DNA from: Anaerolineae bacterium | GTDB taxonomy: Bacteria; Chloroflexota; Anaerolineae; Promineifilales; Promineifilaceae | Reading direction: 5' to 3' | Assembly: GCA_007123775.1 (NCBI GenBank) | Contig: SLGK01000061.1 | Span: 1-64,000, forward strand | DNA length: 64,000 nt | In this document: positions 30,628-39,744 of the stretch, in pieces | Numbering within the stretch: the first letter of the stretch is position 1 | Layout: each line of letters opens with the position of its first letter | Program-made: the position numbers and the translations under genes | The notes under the pieces: model-generated | Told to the model about the DNA's origin: nothing | Databases searched by the model: none | The model's input: the letters and a program-made list of their open reading frames with translations, nothing else

Positions 30628-31662
30628 TTAGTAAGTGAATAAAATCTGCACGGCCGTTTCCGGTGACTTATCCAGGCGGCGATAGGCGTCATGGGCCTGG
30701 GCCAGCGGCACGCGCTGGGTAATAAGCCGTTCTGGCCGGTGCTGCTGCAACTGCTGCCAGGCAACCTGCAAGCGACGCGGCTTATGCCACCTGCCCTGCC
30801 ATTGGGGGGCAATGTGGCTCACCTGGCTGCTGCGAATGGTTATGTGCTGGCGATGAAACCGGCCGCCCAGGTCCAAATCGGCCCGCTTTTGGCCATACCA
30901 GGAACCGATGAGGATACGGCCGTTATAACCCACCACAGCCAGCGCCGTGGTCAACGCTTGAGGATTGCCCGACAGCTCATACACCAGGTCGGCCCCCTGG
31001 TAGGCGTCGGCCGCGGTCGGGGCCAGAGCCGCCACAATATCGGCCGCAGCCGCCGTTGCCGGATCGAGTGCCACATGGGCACCAAGCTGCTGTGACCAGT
31101 GACGGCGCAGCGGGTGGGCATCAAGCGTCACCAGCGATGTTAAGGGTAGCCGGGCCAGCAACGCTGTGGTTAGTAAACCGACAATGCCCTGGCCCAGCAC
31201 GATAACTTGCTCACCAATCATCGGGTGGCCGTCCATAAGAAAGGATACGGCCGTTTCCATGTTCGGTAAAAACACGGCCGTTTCTGGCGACATTCCCGGC
31301 GGCAGCGGCAGCAGGTCGGCGGGCCGGGCGACAAAGTGGGACGTATGCGGCTGAAAGGCAAAAACCTGTCGCCCCAGCCAGCTATCGTCTACATCATCGC
31401 CACAGGCGATCACGGCACCGACTGCCGCGTAGCCATAGGCCAACGGATAGGTTAGTTCACCGGCCAGGGCCTTGATCGTTTCGTCAGCCGCCATTTGTGC
31501 TGGCATCTGGCCCCGGTAGATCAGCGACTCAGTGCCACCACTGATGGCCGAAACGGCCGTTTGCACCAGCACCTCATCCCGGCCCGGCTGTGGACACGCT
31601 TCCTCACGCACGGAAACGGAGTAAGCTGCTTCAAAGTAAAGCGTGTAGCGCCGGTCCATCAT
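30628..31662 (-). CDS. MDR-superfamily zinc-type dehydrogenase
   Basis: GRDEVLVQTAVSAISGGTESLIYRGQMP...YGYAAVGAVIACG...VIVLGQGIVGLLTTALLARL. Confidence 0.8.
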   Translation of the reverse strand: MMDRRYTLYFEAAYSVSVREEACPQPGRDEVLVQTAVSAISGGTESLIYRGQMPAQMAADETIKALAGELTYPLAYGYAAVGAVIACGDDVDDSWLGRQVFAFQPHTSHFVARPADLLPLPPGMSPETAVFLPNMETAVSFLMDGHPMIGEQVIVLGQGIVGLLTTALLARLPLTSLVTLDAHPLRRHWSQQLGAHVALDPATAAAADIVAALAPTAADAYQGADLVYELSGNPQALTTALAVVGYNGRILIGSWYGQKRADLDLGGRFHRQHITIRSSQVSHIAPQWQGRWHKPRRLQVAWQQLQQHRPERLITQRVPLAQAHDAYRRLDKSPETAVQILFTY

Positions 31663-31667
31663 TCCGC

Positions 31668-32720
31668 CTATGATTCACCCTGCGTGCGGTAAAGGTGGAC
31701 ATCTCGCTGCGGGAAAGGAATGACGATACCGGCCTCATTAAACGCCTGATAGAGAGCGGTGTTCATCTTGTCCACCACCCGCCGCGTTTCGACGTAATCT
31801 TCTATCCAGCAGCGCACCTTAAATTCGAGAGCAGAATCGCCAAATTCAAGAAACAGGGCTTCAATCCGTTCATTTTTCATGACCCAGTCTTGCTTTCTAA
31901 TCGCCTCGATCATGACCTGCCGCGCGAACTCTATGTCTGACCCATAGGCAATGCCCACGTCAGTTTCAACCCGGAATTTGGAAGAGGGGTGGGAGTAGTT
32001 GACTACCAAGCCTTTACCAATAACAGAGTTGGGCACAGAGACCATCCGGTTGTCTCTGGTCAGGATGCGGGTGGTACGCAAGCCAATGTCGATCACGTCC
32101 CCCCAGGTATCAATATCTAGTATCTCAATGCGGTCGCCGATGGTGTAGGGCTGGTCAACCATAATGGTGAACCCGGCGAACATGTCACCCAGCGTAGCCT
32201 GTGCGGCCAGGGCAATAGCCAGCGAACCGATGCCCAGTGTGGCTACCAGACCGCTAACCTCAACGCCAAATTGGTCTAACAAAATAATAATAAGGCTGAT
32301 GGTAATAATTAAAAAGGCGACACGACGAAAGAGGAGCAGGAAGCGCGTGTCCAGGTCGGTACTGGTACGGTGAACTACCTCCGTTCCGTACCATTCGGTC
32401 AGGGCATCAATGAGACGGTAGAACAAAATATAGGCAATGACGACGTAGGCAGCAAAGAAGAGTCGGCCGGCCTCAGTTCCCCAGCGTTCGACTAACGGCG
32501 TTATCTGTCTTGTGGCCAAATCGAAGCCGACAACCAGCACAATATAGCGAGCTGGCTGGGCAATGGCGTTGACCAATAAATTATCTAATTTGGTACTGGT
32601 CAGGTGAAGCAGGCGGGCGTTGATCTGCTCCAGAATAAACCGGATGAAAATGCTGATCAAGACGGCCGTTACAATGAAAAACGTCGCCGAGCCTATTTCA
32701 ACCCAATTGATTGTTGTCAT
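31668..32720 (-). CDS. Small-conductance mechanosensitive channel (MscS family)
   Basis: GVEVSGLVATLGIGSLAIALAAQATLGDMFAGFTIMVDQPYTIGDRIEI. Confidence 0.92.
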   Translation of the reverse strand: MTTINWVEIGSATFFIVTAVLISIFIRFILEQINARLLHLTSTKLDNLLVNAIAQPARYIVLVVGFDLATRQITPLVERWGTEAGRLFFAAYVVIAYILFYRLIDALTEWYGTEVVHRTSTDLDTRFLLLFRRVAFLIITISLIIILLDQFGVEVSGLVATLGIGSLAIALAAQATLGDMFAGFTIMVDQPYTIGDRIEILDIDTWGDVIDIGLRTTRILTRDNRMVSVPNSVIGKGLVVNYSHPSSKFRVETDVGIAYGSDIEFARQVMIEAIRKQDWVMKNERIEALFLEFGDSALEFKVRCWIEDYVETRRVVDKMNTALYQAFNEAGIVIPFPQRDVHLYRTQGES

Positions 32721-32739
32721 AATTGCCTCAAATGCTTGA

Positions 32740-33282
32740 CTATACTTCAAAATCTGCCCGCAAAATACCATAATAAAGCAAATCCTCATATCGCTGGCCG
32801 TTGCGGACGTGCTGGCGCAGTAACCCCTCATACGTCATGCCAATTTTCTGCATGACGCGCCCGGAGGCGGGATTGCGCTTGAAATAAGTGGCGTAGATTT
32901 TGTTCAACTGCAACGCTTCGAAGCCATAAGCCAGTAGCGCCCTGGCGGCCTCGGTCGCGTAGCCCTGACCCCAATAGAGTTTGCCAATCCAGTAGCCCAT
33001 TTCGGCCCGATTGTGACGCTGATCCTGGGTCAGGCCAATGGCTCCAAGCAGGATGCCATCGTCGCGCCGGGTAATGGCGTAGGTATAGTTGCCTTTTCTG
33101 GCAAAAGCGTCGGCCTGACCTTTGATCCAGGCCTCGGCCATACCGTCGGCATAGGGGTGGGGAATATTGAGGGTCGTATCGGCAATGGCCGGATCGCCCG
33201 CCAGCTTTTGCACTGCGGGGGCGTCGTCAAGGGTAAACGGCCGTAATGTTAGACGTTGGGTTTGTAGCGTGGGCTGTGTCAT
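32740..33282 (-). CDS. GNAT N-acetyltransferase (RimJ/RimL-like)
   Basis: TLQTQRLTLRPFTLDDAPAVQKLAGDP...MGYWIGKLYWGQGYATEAARALLAYGFEALQLNKIYATYFKRNPASGRVMQKIGM. Confidence 0.92.
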   Translation of the reverse strand: MTQPTLQTQRLTLRPFTLDDAPAVQKLAGDPAIADTTLNIPHPYADGMAEAWIKGQADAFARKGNYTYAITRRDDGILLGAIGLTQDQRHNRAEMGYWIGKLYWGQGYATEAARALLAYGFEALQLNKIYATYFKRNPASGRVMQKIGMTYEGLLRQHVRNGQRYEDLLYYGILRADFEV

Positions 33283-33370
33283 GTTAACTCCCTTACGAGG
33301 CAAGTCGTTCTACCTCTAACTATGTGAGCCTGAGCGCGGAGCAGGCTGGCTTTGCGTATGAACCCTGAAA

Positions 33371-34321
33371 CTATAAGTGCCAGATGTCCTCTGTGACAAA
33401 GCGTTGAAAATCAGCAATCTCATTTCGTAGACGAGGGTCTGTGACCATTTCCGGGCGCGGGTCAACGTAATACACACCATCCATCCGGTTAAGAGCGACT
33501 GTATATCCCAGAAAATGGTTGGTCTTAAAAGTAGCATTGACCCCAAAAATGCTGTTGGCACGGCGAGCGCGTTGCACATCGTGTAAAAAGACAGCGATGA
33601 CCTTGATTTCTCGACCTAATAGTTTGGTGAGCAAGAATTTGTCGAGAAAAATCTTGTCAATCCGGTCCTTGCTGGTGGTCTTAACCGAGCCAATTATTTC
33701 ATCAGGATGGACGAATTCACTTTCGGCAGTGACAATCGCACCCTTTTTTGAAAACACAAGGTCCAGTTCATACGACATCGTATAATCGGGCGAACCAGGA
33801 ATAGGCACAGAAATTGTGCGTGATTCGCAGCTAAAGCCAAGTTCTTGAATGATCAACTTGACCAAGTTTTCAAAAAGTTGGCCGATCCGTTTGCGGGACT
33901 GGTTGGGGCTGGTAAATGAATCACCGATGCTGCCGATGATTTGCTGGCAGGTGTAAACCACCTTGTTGATTTCATTGGTTGACAAGTATTGGCGGGCGGC
34001 AACCGTTTCGGTTGCAGCTTGCCCAGAGTGACTCAAGTCGTTCAAGAAAGAGATAAAGCGTTCAAAAGCGATGTGAAAGGTATCGGCCGTTTCTATGAAC
34101 AAATCCGAGTTTAACGGCCGGGTAATTTTATACCCATATGTCTCACCATATTGATAAAAGATGTACCGAGGGTCATTTGGGGCCACAATGCGTGTAGGTT
34201 GAATTTCCGGCAGAAGTTGTAGAAAGGCCTGAGAAAGCGTGTAGTAATCCGCAAGTTGGGTGAAGGCGGCCCTATCCTGAACGCTGGCCTGCAAATCAAA
34301 TAGCGTCACCGGTTGCATCAT
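33371..34321 (-). CDS. Putative type II restriction endonuclease
   Basis: Overlaps the end of an adjacent DNA methylase; YELDLVFSKKGAIVTAESEF...SVKTTSKDRIDK resembles a PD-(D/E)xK-type core. Confidence 0.65.
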   Translation of the reverse strand: MMQPVTLFDLQASVQDRAAFTQLADYYTLSQAFLQLLPEIQPTRIVAPNDPRYIFYQYGETYGYKITRPLNSDLFIETADTFHIAFERFISFLNDLSHSGQAATETVAARQYLSTNEINKVVYTCQQIIGSIGDSFTSPNQSRKRIGQLFENLVKLIIQELGFSCESRTISVPIPGSPDYTMSYELDLVFSKKGAIVTAESEFVHPDEIIGSVKTTSKDRIDKIFLDKFLLTKLLGREIKVIAVFLHDVQRARRANSIFGVNATFKTNHFLGYTVALNRMDGVYYVDPRPEMVTDPRLRNEIADFQRFVTEDIWHL

Positions 34322-35340
34322 CGAATTGATTTTCTCCGATTAGCATTGTTCAGGTCAAATTCAATCCACTTTTCAATCGGCCAATCTTTGACCAGTTCAA
34401 TGCGCTCGATAGCCCATTGGCAATATTCCTGCGACAGATCGCAGCCTAACCAGCGTCGTTTTAATTGCTCGGCAACAACGGCCGTTGTACCCGACCCCAA
34501 AAAAGGATCAATAACCAGGTCTCCTTCATTGGACGAAGCCAATACCAGCCTTCGTACCAGTTCTTCCGGTTTTTGCGTGGGGTGGGGCGTAGTCTCGTTC
34601 ATGCCGTTGCAGGTGGTAGGAATTTCAATTACGTCACGCGGCTTGGCCCCTCTGGGATGGGGCCGCCAGGTCTGTTTTTTGCCATTGGTACGGCCGCTGC
34701 CATATTGGCTCGTTTCCGCCTGCGTACGCTCCGGATATTTGACTGTATGGTTGCCATAGGGGATACGCACATCGTCCACGTTAAAGGTGAATTCCTTGCT
34801 TTTACGAAAGTGCAAAATACTTTCATGCGAGCGACCCCAGTCGGAGCGCAAATTGGCCTTGTTCTTGTAATGCCAGACCAGCCAGCGACAGCCTTCAAAA
34901 AAGCGCAAGGCCGGCAGCTTTATGTCGGCCAAAATCTCCGAAAAGCCACACACGTACAATGTACCGGTCGGTTTTAACACACGGGCCGCCTGCTCGATCC
35001 AGTTCAATGACCAGTCAACATACGCCTGCTGCGATTCAAACGAGTCCCATTCCGCCTTGTTAATGTTATAAGGCGGGTCGGCAACGATCAGATCAACCGA
35101 TTCGCTCGCCAACGACGCCAACCATTGCAGTGAATCCCCTACGTAAATAGATCCGTTCGGATGTTGGTAAAGCAGTTGGGGTTCCGGCGGACTGTCCTCT
35201 GGCTCGCCAACCGCCAAAATTTCCCCTTTGAGCAATTCTTTTTGGGAAAACAACGTCAACTGATTATCAGGCAGATATTTGAGGGCTGGTTCTTTTAAAG
35301 CCTGTTGCAACAGGTCGATATTATCATTAGATTTTGGCAT
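34318..35340 (-). CDS. DNA N4/N6 methyltransferase, beta-class motif order
   Basis: VDLIVADPPYNINKAEWD (motif IV) before DLVIDPFLGSGTTAVVAEQLKRRWLGCDL (motif I). Confidence 0.92.
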   Translation of the reverse strand: MPKSNDNIDLLQQALKEPALKYLPDNQLTLFSQKELLKGEILAVGEPEDSPPEPQLLYQHPNGSIYVGDSLQWLASLASESVDLIVADPPYNINKAEWDSFESQQAYVDWSLNWIEQAARVLKPTGTLYVCGFSEILADIKLPALRFFEGCRWLVWHYKNKANLRSDWGRSHESILHFRKSKEFTFNVDDVRIPYGNHTVKYPERTQAETSQYGSGRTNGKKQTWRPHPRGAKPRDVIEIPTTCNGMNETTPHPTQKPEELVRRLVLASSNEGDLVIDPFLGSGTTAVVAEQLKRRWLGCDLSQEYCQWAIERIELVKDWPIEKWIEFDLNNANRRKSIR

Positions 35341-35348
35341 GGTAAGTA

Positions 35349-37181
35349 CTATTCCAAATCATTGCATTGACGTATGAACTTAGTCATTTTACGAATATTC
35401 TCTGCCAGGTCGAGAACATCCAACGCTGCATCGGAATCAGCAATTTTTCTGGCTATTTTCACTTTATCTACTTCTTTTTGGATGCCCCCACCCTTCTTTT
35501 TGAAATGATAACATTGCTCGAATGGTTCTGTCGCAGTCAGTTTTTCCGCACCGGGATGCACCTGTTTGACAGCTTCTTCCATCAGTGCGGACGGTATGTA
35601 GTTTTCAATCTCACGTCCTTTAGTGATCCAGGCAAAGCCAGGCCCTTTATCAAATTCATCACGAACGCGACACTTCGTGGGATTCATTTTCTCACCTTTT
35701 TTCTTCCGATCACTGTCGATGATGATAGACAGATTCTGGTTTATTCGACGCAGCGCGATAAACTCATCAACTTCCTCATCATCAGCCGAGAGATGGCTGA
35801 GAAGCCGGCCACCATAAAACATAACCGCATAATGTATCCCTTCCTCCAAATCAGAATCATATGCCTTTAGCCAGTGATTCAGATAAATGCGATCTGAAGG
35901 ACCCTCAACCCAGATAATACAATTGGCCTGCAAAATATCAGAGGCCCGGTAGCCAAGATCAACTGAAACAGCAAAACGCTGGCTCGCAGTCAACGCTGGC
36001 TGAACAATAGATTGCGTGCCATTATGCGTAACATGGAAAACAGATGCGTCTGGCACATCAATCATTGATGCTGAGTGGGTGGTAATAAAGTATTGGTTGC
36101 TGGTGTATTCGTGTAAATATCTAACCAGCTTCTTTTGCAGCAAGGGGTGAAGATGTATCTCTGGCTCTTCAATACAAACAATTTGATTTTCAAGCAATGT
36201 AGCGGCAATGGCCAGAATGACTACCTCGTGGATACCCGTTCCTAAATTTTCCAAAGGAAGGGTTTTGCCATCCATGTGGATTTGTATGGTCTTTTCCGAT
36301 GCCGGAACTTCAAGACGAACTTCATCTTTTTTTCCTACAACTTTCCGCACAAACTTGTTAATAGTTTCAAATTTGGCTTTGTTTTCATTATATTTAGGAC
36401 CAGCATCAGGCCGATCCAATGCCTCTAACTCTCGAATTATATTTAGCCCACTAAAATCATAGCCTTCTGTTGCTTTATCAGTTTTGATTTCCCTTATTGC
36501 TTGAATTGTTGTAATTTTCGGCACATCAAGTTGCACTGGGCTGAGTCCAGATAACATATGTTCCACAGTTTCATGAATTGCTTCGGGACTGTAATTACGA
36601 ATCTGGCTTCTCGCAATGGCCGAGTAAAAAGTGGACCACTCGTCATGAGTAAAGTCAACCTTCGATTCATTGGTCCGATAGCGCTGTCGTACAATTCTAT
36701 CTTTAGCTATCCCCACATACTCAGATAATGCTATAGCTAGAGCTTGATTCCAGTTCGCTTCGTAAAAAAACCAAGCTATATTTGATGATTGGTTATCGAC
36801 TATTTCGCCTCCATTGACAGAGGCCAGTTCAGGAAGCTGCAAAAACCGTTCCACGAGAGTTAATACGTGGCTACTTTCTACTTTTCGCTTTTCAAGTATT
36901 TGCTCATAAAGTGGCCCATTTTTTTTAAGCCCGAATGCGATTTGTATCTTGGCTGAATTTTCTCCAAAATGTCGATCTAAGTCTGAAAACCCTATGGTTT
37001 TGCGTGATCCTCTAGCTGACACGAGTGCATCATTAAAATGGTCATTAAGGAATCTTAGAATGTTAGATTTCCCCGAATTGTTCTGGCCAATGAAAAAGTT
37101 GATTTTATTGCAAGGGCCTATAAGCTGAAGTTCCTTGCCGAAGCTTCTATATGAAGAAATTCCAAACCCGTCGATAAACAT
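35349..37181 (-). CDS. OLD-family ATP-dependent nuclease (ABC-like ATPase + TOPRIM)
   Basis: FFIGQNNSGKSNILRFL Walker A; CIEEPEIHLHP; CIIWVEGPSDRIYLNHWL and IIIDSDRKK TOPRIM motifs. Confidence 0.88.
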   Translation of the reverse strand: MFIDGFGISSYRSFGKELQLIGPCNKINFFIGQNNSGKSNILRFLNDHFNDALVSARGSRKTIGFSDLDRHFGENSAKIQIAFGLKKNGPLYEQILEKRKVESSHVLTLVERFLQLPELASVNGGEIVDNQSSNIAWFFYEANWNQALAIALSEYVGIAKDRIVRQRYRTNESKVDFTHDEWSTFYSAIARSQIRNYSPEAIHETVEHMLSGLSPVQLDVPKITTIQAIREIKTDKATEGYDFSGLNIIRELEALDRPDAGPKYNENKAKFETINKFVRKVVGKKDEVRLEVPASEKTIQIHMDGKTLPLENLGTGIHEVVILAIAATLLENQIVCIEEPEIHLHPLLQKKLVRYLHEYTSNQYFITTHSASMIDVPDASVFHVTHNGTQSIVQPALTASQRFAVSVDLGYRASDILQANCIIWVEGPSDRIYLNHWLKAYDSDLEEGIHYAVMFYGGRLLSHLSADDEEVDEFIALRRINQNLSIIIDSDRKKKGEKMNPTKCRVRDEFDKGPGFAWITKGREIENYIPSALMEEAVKQVHPGAEKLTATEPFEQCYHFKKKGGGIQKEVDKVKIARKIADSDAALDVLDLAENIRKMTKFIRQCNDLE

Positions 37182-37260
37182 GCTTAATTCCTAGATATGG
37201 TCTCTACTGACAATGAGGCTGATTTTAGCATAAATTAGCCGATTAGCCGATCATGGTGGC

Positions 37261-37296
37261 TTGTACGCCCTGGCACGGTATGGCATAATCCAGCGC
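37261..37296 (+). promoter_or_regulatory. Predicted leaderless promoter of rarA
   Basis: TTGTAC-17-CATAAT-7-ATG (37297). Confidence 0.6.
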
Positions 37297-39552
37297 ATGG
37301 ATTTGTTTAAGCACACACGGCAGCAGCAGGTTGAACAGGAAGCCCCCCTGGCCCACCGGATGCGGCCACGCACGCTGGACGAATTTGCCGGGCAGGCGCA
37401 CATCATCGGCCACGGCCGTTTACTGCGCCGCGCCATTCAAGCCGACCAGCTCTCCTCCCTCATCTTCTACGGGCCGCCGGGCACGGGCAAAACGACGCTG
37501 GCCATGGTCATTGCCAATAGCACCCAGAGCCACTTCATCACCATCAACGCCGTCCTGGCCGGGGTCAAAGAAATCCGGGAAGCCATCGCCGACGCTCAGG
37601 AGCGGCGCGCCCTCTACAACCAGCGCACTACCCTCTTTGTCGATGAGGTCCACCGCTGGAACAAGGCGCAGCAGGACGCGCTGCTGCCCCACGTGGAAAA
37701 CGGCACTATCATTCTCATCGGGGCCACCACCGAAAATCCTTACTTTGAGGTCAACAAAGCCCTGGTCAGCCGCAGCCGCATTTTTCAACTGAAACCGCTG
37801 ACCAACGACGACCTGCGCCAGATTGCGCGGCAGGCGTTGGCCGATCCGGAGCGGGGCTACGGCCGTTTACCCGTAGAAATCAGCGACGAAGCCCTGGACC
37901 ACCTGGTAGACGTAGCCAACGGCGACGCTCGTGGGGTCCTCAACGCCCTGGAACTGGCCGTAGAAACCACGCCGCCGGATGAGAACGGCCGTATTCCCAT
38001 CACCCTCGCCGTCGCCGAAGAATCGATCCAGCGCCGCGCCGTCCTCTACGACAAAGAAGGGGACGTCCACTACGACACCATCTCCGCCTTCATCAAAAGT
38101 CTGCGCGGCTCCGACCCCGACGCCGCCCTCTACTGGATGGCCAAGATGATTTATGCCGGCGAAGACCCCCGCTTCATCTTCCGCCGCATGGCCATCTTTG
38201 CCGGTGAGGATGTGGGCATGGCCGACCCCCAGGCCATCACCGTTGTCACCGGTTGCTGGGAAGCGTTTGAACGGATCGGAATGCCCGAAGGCCGCTTTCC
38301 CCTGGCCCAGGCCTGCCTCTACCTGGCCACCGCCCCCAAATCCAACAGTGCCTTCGCCTTCTTCGATGCCCTGGAGACGGTGGGCAAGGAGCGCGAGGCC
38401 GACGTACCTAATCATTTGAAGGATGGCAACCGGGACAAAGAAGGTTTTGGTCACGGCCAGGGCTACCTGTACCCCCACGCCTACCGCGACCATTGGGTGG
38501 CCCAGCAATATCTGCCCGACGCGCTGCAAGGCAAGCTGTTCTACCAGCCCAGCGACCAGGGCCACGAGCGCCGCATCCGCGATGAGGTGGCCCGCAAACG
38601 GGAAGCCCAATTAGCGGCGATGGTGGAAGAGAACCAGTCCGCACCGCCGGAGATTTTAACCACCAGCCCCACTGACCGGGCGCGAGACCTCTGGCTGCAG
38701 CGCACGATTTCGCAGGCGGGGCAGAATTTAGGCCAGGTGCGGGCGCGATTGTTTGAACTGGCCCAGGTGCAGCGGCATCATCTGTTGCTGAACATCGGTG
38801 CGGGCAGCGGCCTGCTCACCTGGGAGGCGGTGCGCCAGGCCCCGGAGGGCGGCGTTTGGGCCTTAGCCACCGACCCTGCCAGTGGTGAAGCGTTACGCCA
38901 GCAGGCAGAAAGATTGCCGGAGTTGGAACGGCCGTTTATCCTCATCGGCACCCTGTCAGAATTACCCACCCTGCTGGCCCTGCGCGAGGAGGCTGAGATA
39001 CGCTTTGACCGCATTCTGGCCCGCAACCCGCTCACCAGCCATCAAATTCCCCTGGCGGAATTGGTCGCCTGTCAGAATTGGTTGGCCGAAAACGGCCGCT
39101 TCGACAAGCTCAGTGCCGGCCGCTTCGTCCTCGTGCAAACCATTCCCCAACAAGGCCAACGCCTGTACAACCTGATTGAGTGGCCCGACGAACGATTACA
39201 GCAGCAGGTCATTGCCGCCGAAGAAGCAATCTACCAGGATGCCGACGACCCGTTGGTCAACTGGAATGAATCAACCATTGAAGCCGCCTTCACCCAGGCC
39301 GGCTGGCAGGATGTGGCCCTTTACCCCGAAACCCAAACCGAACAGCGGCGCATAACGGCCGTTGCCCTCTCCCGCTGGTTTGATAAGCCAGAAAGCTACG
39401 CCGCCCGCCCCACCTACGGCCAACGCCTGGCCCAGGCTGGCCTCACCCCCAAACAAATCGAGCGGGTAGCCAGCCTCTACCGCCAGCAGTTGACCGACCG
39501 AACGGTTGCCTGGCAGACACGGGTTGTCTATTTCGTAGTGCGTAATGCGTAG
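37297..39552 (+). CDS. rarA: RarA/MgsA-type AAA+ ATPase fused to a C-terminal Rossmann/methyltransferase-like domain
   Basis: [27 protein letters not shown]...[14 protein letters not shown]...; after about aa 460, [41 protein letters not shown]. Confidence 0.9.
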   Translation: MDLFKHTRQQQVEQEAPLAHRMRPRTLDEFAGQAHIIGHGRLLRRAIQADQLSSLIFYGPPGTGKTTLAMVIANSTQSHFITINAVLAGVKEIREAIADAQERRALYNQRTTLFVDEVHRWNKAQQDALLPHVENGTIILIGATTENPYFEVNKALVSRSRIFQLKPLTNDDLRQIARQALADPERGYGRLPVEISDEALDHLVDVANGDARGVLNALELAVETTPPDENGRIPITLAVAEESIQRRAVLYDKEGDVHYDTISAFIKSLRGSDPDAALYWMAKMIYAGEDPRFIFRRMAIFAGEDVGMADPQAITVVTGCWEAFERIGMPEGRFPLAQACLYLATAPKSNSAFAFFDALETVGKEREADVPNHLKDGNRDKEGFGHGQGYLYPHAYRDHWVAQQYLPDALQGKLFYQPSDQGHERRIRDEVARKREAQLAAMVEENQSAPPEILTTSPTDRARDLWLQRTISQAGQNLGQVRARLFELAQVQRHHLLLNIGAGSGLLTWEAVRQAPEGGVWALATDPASGEALRQQAERLPELERPFILIGTLSELPTLLALREEAEIRFDRILARNPLTSHQIPLAELVACQNWLAENGRFDKLSAGRFVLVQTIPQQGQRLYNLIEWPDERLQQQVIAAEEAIYQDADDPLVNWNESTIEAAFTQAGWQDVALYPETQTEQRRITAVALSRWFDKPESYAARPTYGQRLAQAGLTPKQIERVASLYRQQLTDRTVAWQTRVVYFVVRNA

Positions 39553-39600
39553 TGCGTAGAAAGATAACTACGCCGCCACTCCGCCACCTCGCCGCTCCGC
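39535..39600. repeat. Heptamer (GTGCGTA) plus 8-bp (CCACTCCG) repeat spacer
   Basis: gtagtgcgtaatgcgtagtgcgtag...cgccgccactccgccacctcgccgctccgctcc; supplies the rarA stop codon. Confidence 0.75.
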
Positions 39601-39708
39601 TCCATTTTTAACCCCGGTTAACTTCCAACCCATCACCCGTTAATTTTCAACTGCACACTCGTCAAATTCCGGTTATACGCCGGTGCATTTCTAAGTTAAC
39701 GCCTGGGC

Positions 39709-39744
39709 TTGATCCTGGTTTCACAATTCCCCATAATGAGGGTC
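39709..39744 (+). promoter_or_regulatory. Predicted leaderless promoter of ABC permease
   Basis: TTGATC-17-CATAAT-7-ATG (39745). Confidence 0.55.

Noticed and set aside
33371-37181. Canonical Gabija system
   Set aside because: The OLD-like ATPase/nuclease is present but no UvrD-like GajB partner is adjacent; neighbours are a methylase and an endonuclease.
37867-38610. 247-aa minus ORF
   Set aside because: Antisense to rarA; typical high-GC shadow ORF.
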